Shown in pieces: positions 8,553 to 18,696 of a stretch of 64,000 nt of DNA. Positions within the stretch are counted from its first letter, which is position 1; the number at the start of each line of letters is the position of its first letter. Under the pieces are notes generated by a model. It was given only the letters and a program-made list of their open reading frames with translations. It made no database searches and had not been told where the DNA came from. The position numbers and the translations under genes are program-made. The DNA comes from Mycolicibacterium sp. S2-37 (lineage in GTDB: Bacteria > Actinomycetota > Actinomycetes > Mycobacteriales > Mycobacteriaceae): NCBI RefSeq assembly GCF_017352375.1, contig NZ_JAFEVR010000008.1, positions 1 through 64,000 of the forward strand, given 5' to 3'.

Positions 8553-9665
8553 TCAATAGACCGCATGCGCCGAGCGCACCGCAGCGTCGCAGGCGGTGCG
8601 TACGACGTCCATCCGGTCCGGGGGACTTTGGCAGCCCACAGCGATGCGCAGCCGATCGTCGGTGAACACGATCCACTCGATGACGGCATCCGCCCGCTGC
8701 TCGCGGTAGGTGACCGCCCAGCGGCCGGCGCGCTCGTCGTCGGCGCGGAAGTCGGTGAACACCTCGGGCGGCTCGGCGTCGAGTGCCGCGCGCAAGGTCG
8801 CGGCGATCTGTTCGGCCGACTGAGGCTGCGGCAGCGGTGACTGCGTGACGTGCAGGGCCACTGCATCGTCGGTCGACGAAAGCACCTGTAACCGAGCCGA
8901 TCCCGGGCCACCGGTGATGCGTCGGACTGTCCAGCTGGCCGGGATGGCGATGCCCACCCGGCCCTCGACCAGCAGGGCGGTCGGCTCGGGGACCGCCTGG
9001 TCCGGCCTGCCCGTCACTGCGGCGGCACCGGCCGTCGCCACGGCGCAGACAGCCCCTGTCAGGACTGCCAGGCGGCGCGGCGTGCGCCGCACACCGGCGA
9101 CGGGGCGCAGCGCCGACACACCGAGACGCACCGAGTGCGGCCCCGCGATCGACGCCTCCGCGCCCGTCGCGCGAAGCGCCGTCACGATCGCCGTGGCCAG
9201 CGGCGCCGCGTCGGTCACCCCGGCGGGGGCGTCGACGACTACCGGCCCCCGACCGCCGACATGTCGCGCGACGGTGTCGACCACTCCGCATCCGGACCGC
9301 GGTACCGCCGTCACACCGTCGGAGACCACGACGATCACATCGGAATCGATCTCCACAACCGACGCCACCGACGCGCCCAGCACCTCCGAGCGGGTCAGCA
9401 CCGCGGCGTCCGCGCAGACGGTCCGAATGGTGGCCGAGACGAAATCGACGCGTCGGGCACTCCATCCGCTCGGGACCACGACTGCCGCGGAGCCGTCGCC
9501 GGCCGCCGCACGCAGCAGACCCTCCCACACCTCACTCATCGCCATCGGCCGGTCGTCGACGAGCATGAGTTCCTCGTCCACTAGCTCGACCGCTTCCCTG
9601 GCCACATCGGGGTCGACGGGCTTTCCACCGCGGATCGTGGCCGGACCGACCTCGATGACGGTCAC
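8553..9665 (-). CDS. Type VII secretion-associated membrane protein (Rv3446c family)
   Basis: 370 residues. The N-terminal ~220 residues form a soluble alpha/beta-like domain (VTVIEVGPATIRG…VVVVSDGVTAV), followed by one membrane segment (RLAVLTGAVCAVATAGAAAV) and an exposed C-terminal domain of ~125 residues. It is the family known from M. tuberculosis Rv3446c, always between eccC4 and esxU in ESX-4; its exact job is not established. The GTG at 9663–9665 overlaps the eccC4 stop (GTGA). Confidence 0.88.
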   Translation of the reverse strand: MTVIEVGPATIRGGKPVDPDVAREAVELVDEELMLVDDRPMAMSEVWEGLLRAAAGDGSAAVVVPSGWSARRVDFVSATIRTVCADAAVLTRSEVLGASVASVVEIDSDVIVVVSDGVTAVPRSGCGVVDTVARHVGGRGPVVVDAPAGVTDAAPLATAIVTALRATGAEASIAGPHSVRLGVSALRPVAGVRRTPRRLAVLTGAVCAVATAGAAAVTGRPDQAVPEPTALLVEGRVGIAIPASWTVRRITGGPGSARLQVLSSTDDAVALHVTQSPLPQPQSAEQIAATLRAALDAEPPEVFTDFRADDERAGRWAVTYREQRADAVIEWIVFTDDRLRIAVGCQSPPDRMDVVRTACDAAVRSAHAVY

Positions 9666-12600
9666 GGCGGATCGCACCACGCCACCTGGATCAATTGCGC
9701 GGGATGCTTGCGGGTGATCAGCGTTGCGCGGCCGGGCGGTAGCGGGCAGGGACGCACCGTCCCCAGGAGCACACCCTCGTCGGGTGTGGCGCTCATCATC
9801 AGACCCATGGCCCCGAGATCGCGCATCTTCGCCAGCACCGGGTCGAACATCGCACGCGCCGCACCGCCGGAGCGGCGGGCCACGACCAGGTGCAGCCCGA
9901 CGTCCCTGGCGTGGGGCAACCAGCTGGCCAGCGGGCCGAGGCCGGAGCCATCGGCCACCAGGTCGTAATCGTCGACCACCACGTAGATCTCCGGGCCGGA
10001 CCACCACGACCGGGCACGGAGTTGCTGCTGCGTCACCTCGGGACCCGGCATCCGCTCGGTGAGGCGGTCGATGAGGGTGGGCAGCGCCGCGTCCAAGCCG
10101 GACTGGGACATCACGTATCCGGCGAGGTGCTCACCCTCGACGACACCGAGCAGGGTGCGCCGGAAGTCGACGACCAGAACCTGGGCGGCACGAGCGGGCA
10201 TGGTGTTCGCCAGTTCGGCGCACAGCGAACGCAGCGCCGCGGTCTTGCCGCATTCGACGTCGCCGAGAACGATGAGGTGCGGGTGAGCGGCGAAATCCAG
10301 TTCGACACCATCGGTTTCGCGCTCACCCACCCCGATGACGACCGATGTCGGGGAAGGAGTGGCCCGCCGCCCGGCGGCGACGTCACGGCGATCCACGTGG
10401 GCGGGGAGCACGGCGATCGGCGGGGCACAGCGTCCGGCGTAGCGGCGGTGCAGCGTCGCGGCGGCGCCGGCCGGTCCCGGGCCGCCGTCGCCGGATTCGG
10501 CCGCACCGTCCAGCCGCGGCAGGGCGATGACGAAATCCCGCCCCTCCCGGGTGATCCCGTGACCCGGTGGGCGGTCCAGGAGGTGGCGGGCCCGTTTGCG
10601 GTCCATCTCCGATTCGGCCGGATCGCCGAGCCGCAACTCGACCCTCGTCCCCAGTTGATCCTTGAGCGCGGGCCGCAGATCCGCCCACCGCGATGCGGCG
10701 ATGACGACGTGCACGCCGTAGGCCAGGCCCTGCGCGGCCAGCGCGCTGATCGGCGCCTCGAGGTGCTCGAAGGCGGCGCGTAACGCGGCCCAGCCGTCGA
10801 CGAACAGGAACACCTCGCCGAATGGATCGTCGGCTCCGCGCTGCAGCCGGTAGTCGGCGATCGAATCGAATCCGTCTCGGCGGAAGCGCAATTCGCGGGA
10901 ACGCACCAGCGATTCGAGCTCGGTGACCGTGCGCCGCACCAGGTCCGTGTCATATCGACCGGCGACCGCGCCGACATGGGGCAGCGCGCCTGCAGCGGTC
11001 AGCGAGCCGCCACCGAAGTCCAGACCGTAGAGCTGGACGTCACGCGGATCGTGGGTGGCCGCCAGGGACAGCAGCAGCGTGCACAGCGTGGTGGACTTAC
11101 CCGACCGTGGGCCGCCGACGACCGCGACGTTTCCGGCCGGCCCGCCGAGTTCGGCCATCAGCAGATCGCGGCGCTGGTCGAACGGGGCGTCGACGACGCC
11201 GATGGGCACGGTCAGCGGCGGTGTGCGATCGGTCGGGGCGCGGGAGAGCAGGGTGTCCAGCGTGGGTGGGCCGCTCAGCGGCGCCAGCCACACCTGATGG
11301 GCCGGTGTGCCGTGATCGGCGACGCGATCGAGCACGGTGTCGAGCACGGTCCGCTCCGGCGCCGCGGGCACCGGCGGTGTCTCGTCGGGCGATGACTGCG
11401 GCCCGGGTGGCCGCGCGGTGAAGAGTGCCACCGTGGGCCTCGGCCTTCGCTGCCCGGTGACGGCGGGTGGGCCGCTGACATAGGCGGTGCGGAAGCGAGT
11501 CACTTCACCATCGGCGGTCTTCAGATACGCCATGCCCGGCGTGCCGGGAAGGCCATAGGCGTCCGGGATGCCGAGCACCGCACGCGATTCGGCGGCTGAG
11601 AAGGTCTTGAGGCACACCCGGTAGGACAGGTGGGTGTCGAGACCACGCAGCCTGCCCTCGTCGAGTCGCTGGCTGGCCAGCAACAGATGCATTCCCAGCG
11701 ACCGGCCCACCCGACCGATCGCCAGGAACAGCTCCGCGAATTCGGGGTGCTGCGTGAGCAGCTCGGAGAACTCGTCGACGACGATCACCAGTGCGGGCAG
11801 CGGCCCCAGCTCCGGGCGCCGGGTCCGCAGTCGGGCGTAGTCGCGTACACCGGCCGCGTTGCCGGCCGACCGGAGCAGTTGTTGCCTGCGGTGCATCTCG
11901 CCGGCCAGCGCATCGCGCATACGGGCCACCAGGTGCGCCTCCTCGGCGAGGTTGGTGATCACCGCCGACGTGTGGGCCGCCCGCTCCATCCCGAGGAAGG
12001 TCGCGCCGCCCTTGAAGTCGACCAGCACGAGGTTGAGTTCCTCCGGTGGATGCGAGGCGATGAGCCCCAAGGTCAACGTGCGCAGGAATTCGGACTTGCC
12101 CGATCCGGTCGCGCCGACACACAGCCCGTGCGGCCCCATCCCGCCCTCGGCGGCTTCCTTCAGGTCCAGTCGCACCGGCGTGTCGTCGTCGGACAGCCCG
12201 ATCGGTACCCGGAGATGGTCGGCGGCTCGGCGGGGTCGCCACGCGACGACGGGATCCAGCCGGGCGGGATCTCCGATGTCGATCAGCTCCGGCCAGGTCT
12301 GCGGCCGCCGGCCCGCGGCTGTCGGGGTCGCGGCGTTTCGGCGGTGTCGGGCCAGCCGCCGCGCGCACGCCGTCGCCTCGTCGAGGCTCACACCGTCTGC
12401 CCGTCCGACGATGACCCCGCCGTCGCCGTCGGGTAGCGACATCTCATCCGCATCGACCCGGACCGTCGCGCCGGGTCCGCCGACCGACAGGACCGAACCG
12501 GTGCGATCGGCGGGTGGGGCGCCGTCGCGGACGGTCACCACATGCGTGCCGTCGGCATCCGGCCGGAAGTGGGGCAGCCATTTGAGCCAATCCCATTCCG

Positions 12601-13348
12601 CTGCCGCCGAATCGGCGATGTCGGCGGCGATAGTGAGATCCGACGGATCGTGCAGTACGGCGAGTTGGCAGACCGCCGCCCGGACCAGCGCCCGGCATCG
12701 CGACCGATCTCCGGCGACGCCGAGCAGCGGGGTGCCGATCACCGATACGGTCAGCGGGAGCGCATCCACGCTCGACCGCCGCCGCAGCAGGCGGCGCAGC
12801 GCCTGTGTCGTGACCGGGTCGGCGTCCTCGGCCGGATCGCGGTCAGGGCCGACGAGGTGGACCGCGAGCGGGCGGGCTCCGACCCCGATCCGTACCCGGC
12901 CGAAGTCGGCGTCGCCCGGCCGCCGCGCCCACATGCGGTCGGTTCCGACCACCGCCCACAGCGTCGCCGGATGGGGGTCGGCGCGATGGGAATCCGTGTG
13001 TTGCCGGCACGCGGTCCCCGCGGCGGCCCGGTCGATACCGTCGAGATAGCGAAGGTAGTCGCGGCGGAGGCGATCGATCTCACCTCCGCGCTGGGTTCCG
13101 CGGGCGCCGTACACCAGGGTGCCGATGAGCGACATCACCATCATGACGGGAAAGAAGCCGGACGCCGGTCCGCGCTGACCGGCCTGACCCGACGTGACGT
13201 AGAGCGCCATCATGCCCACGGCGGCAACGACCATCGCCACGGGCAGCAGCCGCGCCAACGGGTGGCCGGACGAGGGGCGCGGAATGTCCGGCGGCGGGTC
13301 CACGACCAGTCGACCGGGCGCCTGGTCCGCCGCACGAGAGACGTCCAT
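9662..13348 (-). CDS. eccC4: ESX-4 FtsK/SpoIIIE-type ATPase EccC4
   Basis: The motor of ESX-4: recognises substrates and drives export. 1228 residues, close to Rv3447c. Two membrane segments lie near residues 33–53 and 64–80, followed by three ATPase modules. P-loops: GATGSGKS (412–419), GGPRSGKS (745–752) and GDVECGKT (1029–1036). The first Walker B is intact (VIVVDE, Asp525-Glu526). The second ends FVDG without the Glu, so that module is probably catalytically weak, in line with regulatory roles of the later domains in EccC proteins. The ATG at 13348 is divergent from eccD4. Confidence 0.96.
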   Translation of the reverse strand: MDVSRAADQAPGRLVVDPPPDIPRPSSGHPLARLLPVAMVVAAVGMMALYVTSGQAGQRGPASGFFPVMMVMSLIGTLVYGARGTQRGGEIDRLRRDYLRYLDGIDRAAAGTACRQHTDSHRADPHPATLWAVVGTDRMWARRPGDADFGRVRIGVGARPLAVHLVGPDRDPAEDADPVTTQALRRLLRRRSSVDALPLTVSVIGTPLLGVAGDRSRCRALVRAAVCQLAVLHDPSDLTIAADIADSAAAEWDWLKWLPHFRPDADGTHVVTVRDGAPPADRTGSVLSVGGPGATVRVDADEMSLPDGDGGVIVGRADGVSLDEATACARRLARHRRNAATPTAAGRRPQTWPELIDIGDPARLDPVVAWRPRRAADHLRVPIGLSDDDTPVRLDLKEAAEGGMGPHGLCVGATGSGKSEFLRTLTLGLIASHPPEELNLVLVDFKGGATFLGMERAAHTSAVITNLAEEAHLVARMRDALAGEMHRRQQLLRSAGNAAGVRDYARLRTRRPELGPLPALVIVVDEFSELLTQHPEFAELFLAIGRVGRSLGMHLLLASQRLDEGRLRGLDTHLSYRVCLKTFSAAESRAVLGIPDAYGLPGTPGMAYLKTADGEVTRFRTAYVSGPPAVTGQRRPRPTVALFTARPPGPQSSPDETPPVPAAPERTVLDTVLDRVADHGTPAHQVWLAPLSGPPTLDTLLSRAPTDRTPPLTVPIGVVDAPFDQRRDLLMAELGGPAGNVAVVGGPRSGKSTTLCTLLLSLAATHDPRDVQLYGLDFGGGSLTAAGALPHVGAVAGRYDTDLVRRTVTELESLVRSRELRFRRDGFDSIADYRLQRGADDPFGEVFLFVDGWAALRAAFEHLEAPISALAAQGLAYGVHVVIAASRWADLRPALKDQLGTRVELRLGDPAESEMDRKRARHLLDRPPGHGITREGRDFVIALPRLDGAAESGDGGPGPAGAAATLHRRYAGRCAPPIAVLPAHVDRRDVAAGRRATPSPTSVVIGVGERETDGVELDFAAHPHLIVLGDVECGKTAALRSLCAELANTMPARAAQVLVVDFRRTLLGVVEGEHLAGYVMSQSGLDAALPTLIDRLTERMPGPEVTQQQLRARSWWSGPEIYVVVDDYDLVADGSGLGPLASWLPHARDVGLHLVVARRSGGAARAMFDPVLAKMRDLGAMGLMMSATPDEGVLLGTVRPCPLPPGRATLITRKHPAQLIQVAWCDPP

Positions 13349-13468
13349 GTTCGATCAGACGCGCGCGGTCGGTGTCCGGTTCCCTGTCCACAGGGCCGAA
13401 TTCTGCTGCAGCGCTCAATCTGCCGGTGTGGTTACCGTGGCTGCACATCGAGCTGACGGGGGGTCGCA
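13349..13468. promoter_or_regulatory. eccC4/eccD4 divergent intergenic region
   Basis: 120 bases between the starts of eccC4 (−) and eccD4 (+). They should carry promoters for both ESX-4 arms. I see no strong −10/−35 pair or operator that I would defend. Confidence 0.35.
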
Positions 13469-14782
13469 ATGTCTGATGCGGTGTGTCTGGTGTCGGTGCA
13501 CACGGGTGCCGGCGCGGCGATGGGCGTCGATCTCGCGCTGCCCGAGGGGGTTCCGCTCGCGGTGTTGCTCCCCGAGATCGTCGATCTGACGGCCGGCCGT
13601 GACGGCGGGCCCGTCGACTGGCGGCTGTCCCGGGTCGGGGGGTCGGTTCTCGATCCTCGCCGGACGTTGCGAGAACTCGACGTTCGGGACGGCGATCTGC
13701 TGATGCTGGAAGCCGCCGAGGCCACGGCGCCGGACTTCGACCGCGACGATTGGCCGGCGCGGATCGTCGCGGCGGCGCCCGAAGCGTCGATGACGACACC
13801 GGCGGCCACCGTCGCCGGTTCGGTGCTCGCGGTCCTCGGTGTCCTGTTGTGCGGTGCGGTCGCAGGGACGGGTCCGGTGGCGATGGCGACCGCCGCAATG
13901 TTGCTCTGCGGTGTCGCGCTGGGCGCTGCGACGGCGTCGCGGTCGGGTTCCGCTGCGACCGCCCCACTGGGCGTCCTGACGGTGCTGCTGGCGGCGGCGA
14001 CCGGCGCACGCGCGGTTCCGGGGGATCTGTCCGCGGCCCACGCACTGCTCGCCGCGACGGCCGCGATGGTGGCTTCGTTTGCCCTGCTGCGATTCCGGAT
14101 CGGCGACACCGTGGTGCTGACGGCACTGGCGTGTACGGCTGCGTTGATCGCCTCGTGCGGACTGGCCGCGGTGTCCGTGCCCCTGCCTGCCGCGTCCGCC
14201 GCGGCACTGTTGAGTCTGACGTCGCTGGGAGTGTTGAGCGGGTCACCTCGCTTGTCGCTGCTGTTGGCCGGCCTCGGCCCGGCCGCCATCGACCCCGACC
14301 CGACGACCGACGCCGATGAACGCGCCGCCTCCGGGCACCGGATACTGGCGGGCCTCGTCCTCGGCGCGTCGGCAGCGGTGACCCTGGCGGCTCTGGCGGT
14401 GGCGGCATCGACACTGCATCGCCACGGACCGTGGATGCCCGGCGCGCTGCTCTGCGGTGCAGCCGGTCTGGTCCTGCTGCTGCGGGCACGGACCTTCTCC
14501 TCGGGGCGCTGCCGGTGGAATCTCCTGACGAACGGGATATGTTGTCTCGCAATCGCTGTGGTGATCACCGTGTCGGCACTACCGGAGCACGCGCACTGGG
14601 TGGGGGCGGCGCTGGTGTGCGCCGGGGTGATCGCGACGATGCGAGCCGGACGGGATGACGTGTCACCGGTCGCCGCGCGTGCGCTCGACATCGCGGAGTA
14701 CGTGGCGATCGCGTCGGTGCCGCCACTGGTGTGCGCCGTGGTCGACCTCTACGGGCTCGTTCGCAATCTGGTGCTGTGGTGA
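13469..14782 (+). CDS. eccD4: ESX-4 membrane channel component EccD4
   Basis: 437-residue inner-membrane core component of the secretion complex. The first ~85 residues form the ubiquitin-like cytosolic domain of EccD proteins (VCLVSVHTGAGAAMGVDLAL…LRELDVRDGDLLML). From about residue 112 there is a near-continuous series of hydrophobic segments, about 11, e.g. TVAGSVLAVLGVLLCGAVAG. The ATG at 13469 is well placed. The stop overlaps the mycP4 GTG. Confidence 0.94.
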   Translation: MSDAVCLVSVHTGAGAAMGVDLALPEGVPLAVLLPEIVDLTAGRDGGPVDWRLSRVGGSVLDPRRTLRELDVRDGDLLMLEAAEATAPDFDRDDWPARIVAAAPEASMTTPAATVAGSVLAVLGVLLCGAVAGTGPVAMATAAMLLCGVALGAATASRSGSAATAPLGVLTVLLAAATGARAVPGDLSAAHALLAATAAMVASFALLRFRIGDTVVLTALACTAALIASCGLAAVSVPLPAASAAALLSLTSLGVLSGSPRLSLLLAGLGPAAIDPDPTTDADERAASGHRILAGLVLGASAAVTLAALAVAASTLHRHGPWMPGALLCGAAGLVLLLRARTFSSGRCRWNLLTNGICCLAIAVVITVSALPEHAHWVGAALVCAGVIATMRAGRDDVSPVAARALDIAEYVAIASVPPLVCAVVDLYGLVRNLVLW

Positions 14783-16107
14783 GCTTCGCCGCCGTCGCGG
14801 CGGCCGTGGCGGTCGTCGCGGGCGTACCGATCCTCACCGCTCCCCCGGCCGCAGCGGTGTCGCCGCCACCACCGGACGAGTCGTTCCTGCCCGCCGCCGG
14901 GCCGCCGGCGCCGCCGCAGGCCACCCAACAGCGCGAGACCTGTGCGCCGGGTCAGGGGCGCCAGCCGGCGGCCGCTGCACCGGGTGCCCAGTTGGACATG
15001 CTCGACCTGCCCGCGGTGTGGCCGCTCACCCGGGGCGCTGGACAGACGGTGGCCGTCATCGACACCGGTGTGGCGCGGCACCGGCTGCTGAGCCGGCTGC
15101 TGCCGGGCGGCGACTACGTGTCGAGCGGCGACGGCACCGACGACTGCGACGGCCACGGTACGCTCATCGCCGGAATTATCGGCGCCCGAGGAGGATTCAA
15201 CGGGGTCGCACCGGATGCGGCAATTCTGGCCATTCGTCAGTCCAGCAACAAGTTCGGCGCGGTGGATGATCCGGCCGTATCGGGTTACGGCGACGTCGGC
15301 ACCCTCGCGCAGGCCATTCGGGTGGCCGCCGATCTGGGCGCGACGGTCATCAACGTGTCATCGGTGGCCTGCGTCGCGGCCGCCGACGCCCTCGACGACC
15401 GTGCGCTGGGCGCCGCCCTGGCGTACGCGGTCGACGTCAAGAACGTGGTGGTGGTGACCGCAGCGGGCAACGTCGGCGGTTCCGGCCAATGCCCCGCCCA
15501 GAATCCGGTCGGGTCCGGCGAACCGGACTGGCAGAGCGTGACCGCGGTGGCCAGCCCGGCCTGGTACGACGATCTCGTGCTGACCGTCGGCTCGGTGGGC
15601 CGGGACGGCGCACCGTCGACGTTCAGCCTGGCCGGGCCGTGGGTCGACGTGGCCGCACCGGGCGAGGGCGTGGTCTCCCTCGACCCCGATGGTGAGGGAC
15701 TGGCCGACCGGCAGCCCGATGACAACGAAAAGCCCATCGCCGGAACGAGTTACGCTGCCCCTGTCGTCTCCGGCATCGCCGCACTGGTGCGGTCGAGATG
15801 GCCCCACCTGACCGCGCGGCAGGTCATGGCCCGCATCGAGCGAACCGCGCGCCGGCCGGCTGCCGGCTGGGATCCGGTGGTCGGTCACGGCGTGGTCGAC
15901 CTGTCGGCGGCCGTGAGTGGCGGCGCCCCGGCCGATCCGGCGCCGCACCCCGCGCGCCGGATCGGCGCGCCGCCGACCGAGGTGGCCGATCCCCACCCAC
16001 GACGCGTGGCCGTGGCCGGGGCCGGCGTGTGCATCGCCGCGGCGATCCTGGTCGCGGCGAGTGCGTCAGCGCGGCGGCGGCGCGGCGACGGCGTCACGGA
16101 CCACTGA
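14779..16107 (+). CDS. mycP4: ESX-4 mycosin, subtilisin-like serine protease MycP4
   Basis: 442-residue membrane-anchored protease that stabilises and processes the ESX complex at the periplasmic face. The signal peptide is at residues 1–27, followed by a Pro-rich propeptide-like stretch. The catalytic triad is Asp95 (VAVIDTGV), His126 (CDGHGT) and Ser324 (GTSYAAP), with oxyanion Asn230 (TAAGN). A C-terminal membrane anchor (VAVAGAGVCIAAAILVAAS) is followed by Arg-rich residues. The GTG at 14779 overlaps the eccD4 stop and starts directly at the signal peptide, so I prefer it over 14731. The 3' end overlaps convergent eccB4 by 42 bp. Confidence 0.95.
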   Translation: MSFAAVAAAVAVVAGVPILTAPPAAAVSPPPPDESFLPAAGPPAPPQATQQRETCAPGQGRQPAAAAPGAQLDMLDLPAVWPLTRGAGQTVAVIDTGVARHRLLSRLLPGGDYVSSGDGTDDCDGHGTLIAGIIGARGGFNGVAPDAAILAIRQSSNKFGAVDDPAVSGYGDVGTLAQAIRVAADLGATVINVSSVACVAAADALDDRALGAALAYAVDVKNVVVVTAAGNVGGSGQCPAQNPVGSGEPDWQSVTAVASPAWYDDLVLTVGSVGRDGAPSTFSLAGPWVDVAAPGEGVVSLDPDGEGLADRQPDDNEKPIAGTSYAAPVVSGIAALVRSRWPHLTARQVMARIERTARRPAAGWDPVVGHGVVDLSAAVSGGAPADPAPHPARRIGAPPTEVADPHPRRVAVAGAGVCIAAAILVAASASARRRRGDGVTDH

Positions 16108-17442
16108 CGCGTTCTCGCGACTGAGTTCGGCCCCGCGCGGCAGCCGAGCCAGCACCGGCCACGGCGCAGGCAGCGGCTCATCGGAGATGCCCAGGCTACG
16201 GGCGGCGCCGTCATCGGGCACGCCGTAGAGGACCCCGGAATCGGTCAGCAGCAGGCGTGGCTCCGCGGCTCCGCCGGCGCCCGTCGCGCTGACCGGACGT
16301 AGATAGGCGCTGCGCCCGACAGGTACGTACACCGCGTCGACGTTCGGTCCGTCACCGTCGGCCTGCGCCAACTCGACGGCGCCGTCTGCCGTCATGATCT
16401 CCCGGCCGTCACCGAGCACAGCCGTTGCGCGTCCGTCCCGGACGCTCCAGTGCACGCACGGCACCTCGGGATCGGCGATCTCGATTCGTTCCGGGAATGT
16501 GGCCACCGGAAGCGGATCGACGATGCCGGACACAGACAGCACGTCCGCCGCCACCTCGGGCACGCCGCCGCGTGGTTGGCGGACGGTGAACCGGATCAGG
16601 TCGGCGGTGACCTCGCCGATCCGCTGGAGCCCGTCGGCCAGTACGACGAAGAACTCCGTGCCGTCGCCGCGCGTCACCCCGATCACGGTGCCGACGGGAT
16701 GGCCGGGCAGTGCGCCCGGCGCGCCCGCGTCCGCGATCGGCGGCGCGGTGATCGGGGGACTCTCCGGTATTGCGTCGAGCAGTGCTCGCGACACCGGCCG
16801 CGGCGCCACCCCGTCGAGTCGCAGTGCCCGGACGACGGCGGAGTCGCGCAGGTCGACTGCCGCACGACGGCCGCCGTAGATCAGATACGTCATCGCCGGA
16901 CCCTCCGAGCGGGCGGCGGCCAGCAGGGCGGCAGCGGGCGCCGTTACGGCAGGCGCCGGACCGATCACCACGGTCGTCGCTGCCGCGGTGTCGCACACTG
17001 TCCAGCCCGCGTCAGCGGCCGGCAGCGGGACACCCACCATGGCCGGCGCGCCGATGATGCCGACCATCGGCCCGCGCGGGAGCCCGGCGAGTGCCGAGGC
17101 GCCGACCGACTTCGGCTCCTCCGGCGATCCGACGATCAGGCGGGCGGAGGTCAGATCGGGCACCGGATGCATGGTGTCGCCGATGCGGACGTAGAGCGCA
17201 CCGGATGAGCGTTCGCGCAGAATCGGGGCGTCGCCCGGTGCACCCTGCGGCCGAAGCACGGCCATGACACCGCATGCGCCGAGCGCGATGGCCGCGATCA
17301 CGCACCCCGCCAACAGCGAAATCGATTGTGCGCGAAGCGGATCGTCGAGCATCCGAACATCTGAACGCACCAGCGCGTGTTCGAGCCTGCGCATCGTGAA
17401 TCGGTACCCACTGACCTGCAGCCGGGTGGTCTGTCGCCCCAT
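16066..17442 (-). CDS. eccB4: ESX-4 component EccB4
   Basis: 458 residues with one membrane segment (about 40–63) and a large periplasmic domain of repeated modules, as in EccB proteins. The N-terminus MGRQTTRLQVSGYRFTMRRLEHALVRSD is highly typical of EccB. The ATG is at 17442; the frame stays open far upstream but the family N-terminus fixes the start. It is the only ESX-4 component gene beyond mycP4 on this side, in opposite orientation, as for M. tuberculosis Rv3450c. It overlaps the 3' end of mycP4. Confidence 0.95.
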   Translation of the reverse strand: MGRQTTRLQVSGYRFTMRRLEHALVRSDVRMLDDPLRAQSISLLAGCVIAAIALGACGVMAVLRPQGAPGDAPILRERSSGALYVRIGDTMHPVPDLTSARLIVGSPEEPKSVGASALAGLPRGPMVGIIGAPAMVGVPLPAADAGWTVCDTAAATTVVIGPAPAVTAPAAALLAAARSEGPAMTYLIYGGRRAAVDLRDSAVVRALRLDGVAPRPVSRALLDAIPESPPITAPPIADAGAPGALPGHPVGTVIGVTRGDGTEFFVVLADGLQRIGEVTADLIRFTVRQPRGGVPEVAADVLSVSGIVDPLPVATFPERIEIADPEVPCVHWSVRDGRATAVLGDGREIMTADGAVELAQADGDGPNVDAVYVPVGRSAYLRPVSATGAGGAAEPRLLLTDSGVLYGVPDDGAARSLGISDEPLPAPWPVLARLPRGAELSRENASVVRDAVAAPPPR

Positions 17443-17568
17443 TCGCTCCCCCGACAGCAAGCCTAAGCGCCGCCCCGGCACCGCCCGCGCACCGATTCTG
17501 GACCAGTTGTCGAGACTGATCCGCTTGTCACGGCGCGGCCTTACAGTGTGTGCATCGGAGGTGAGGCC

Positions 17569-18696
17569 ATGTTCAAGGCGGTGCGGCACTACTGGCGCCA
17601 GCCCGAACACTTCTACTGGCTCACATCGTTCCTCGCCGCCCGCGAAGCCCAACTGGCCACCTGCCGCCTGATCGCCGTCTTCGTGTCGGTACTCGGGATC
17701 GTGCCGCTGATCATGCAGTGGAGCGCTGCGGGGCCGCAGTCGCCCGCCGCACGTCTGATCGGTGCCGGGGTCACCGTCTCGTGTCTGGTGTTGGCGCTGG
17801 GCTGGTTGCGCAACCGCTGGCCGACACCGAAGCAGTCGGTCATCTTCGTCGCGGTCACCGCCGCCGACATCGCGGCGGGCTGCTTGATCATGTCCGATCC
17901 CCGCGCCGGTCTGGTGCTTGCGGCGGGCTTCGCCGTCCTCGGTGGTTACATCGCGCTCTTCCACACCGCCGGATACCTGCTGTTCGCACTCCTGGTGGCC
18001 GAGGCGACCACGTTGGTGCTCACCGCCCGGCTGTGGGAGGCCGGGGACGAGGTGTTCGCGGTGACGGCGCTGTTGATCGTGACGGCCGTCAACGTCGCGG
18101 TGCCGTTCGCCTGCCACCTGCTGCTCTACGCCTTCGACATCGACGTGGACAACGCCGACATCGATCCGTTGACCGGTCTGCTCAACCGGGCGGCGATCTA
18201 CCGCGCCGCCGGCGCGATGGTCGCCCGCTGCCGCGACGACGATCAGCGCCTCGTGCTGGTTCTGCTGCGTCTGGACAACATGCGCCTGCTCGGGGAGACG
18301 GACGGCATCGTCGCCATCGAGCGCGCCCGCGTCGCGATAGCCCAGACCCTCCGGGAGACCACCCGGCACAACGCCTTCGTCGCCCGTATCGGCGACGACG
18401 ACTTCCTCATCGCCGACACCTTCTCCACGCCGGACTCCTTCCCGCTCGTCGAGCGGGTCCGCAAGGCGATCGCCGCGACACCGCCGCGCGTGACCGCGAG
18501 CTTCGGGGTGGTGAGCACGCCGATGCGCGGGCTCGGATCGTGTCCGCCCGACGAGTTGCTCGACGAACTCATCGCCAGCGCATCCACCGCCATGGACGCC
18601 GCCCGCGAGGCGGGCGGGAACCAGGCCCGCTATGTCACGTGCGACCGGCCGTCGGTGCTCGGCAACGTCGACCCGCGGGGCATCGAGGATCTCTAG
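17569..18696 (+). CDS. Membrane protein with degenerate GGDEF domain
   Basis: 375 residues. Several hydrophobic helices fill residues ~35–205, then a GGDEF-fold domain begins with NADIDPLTGLLNRAAIYR. The active-site motif expected as GG(D/E)EF reads GDDDF (residues 275–279), so the second Gly and the Glu are gone. Diguanylate cyclase activity is therefore unlikely; binding of nucleotide or a partner is possible. Start MFKAVRHYW at 17569 has GGAGGTGAGG upstream, better than ATG 17548. Its TAG shares CTAG (18693–18696) with the stop of the convergent CGNR gene. Confidence 0.8.
   Translation: MFKAVRHYWRQPEHFYWLTSFLAAREAQLATCRLIAVFVSVLGIVPLIMQWSAAGPQSPAARLIGAGVTVSCLVLALGWLRNRWPTPKQSVIFVAVTAADIAAGCLIMSDPRAGLVLAAGFAVLGGYIALFHTAGYLLFALLVAEATTLVLTARLWEAGDEVFAVTALLIVTAVNVAVPFACHLLLYAFDIDVDNADIDPLTGLLNRAAIYRAAGAMVARCRDDDQRLVLVLLRLDNMRLLGETDGIVAIERARVAIAQTLRETTRHNAFVARIGDDDFLIADTFSTPDSFPLVERVRKAIAATPPRVTASFGVVSTPMRGLGSCPPDELLDELIASASTAMDAAREAGGNQARYVTCDRPSVLGNVDPRGIEDL

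Noticed and set aside
13432..14691. 419-codon minus-strand open frame opposite eccD4
   Set aside because: Low-complexity Ala/Ser/Arg sequence with no motif; eccD4 on the plus strand is well supported.
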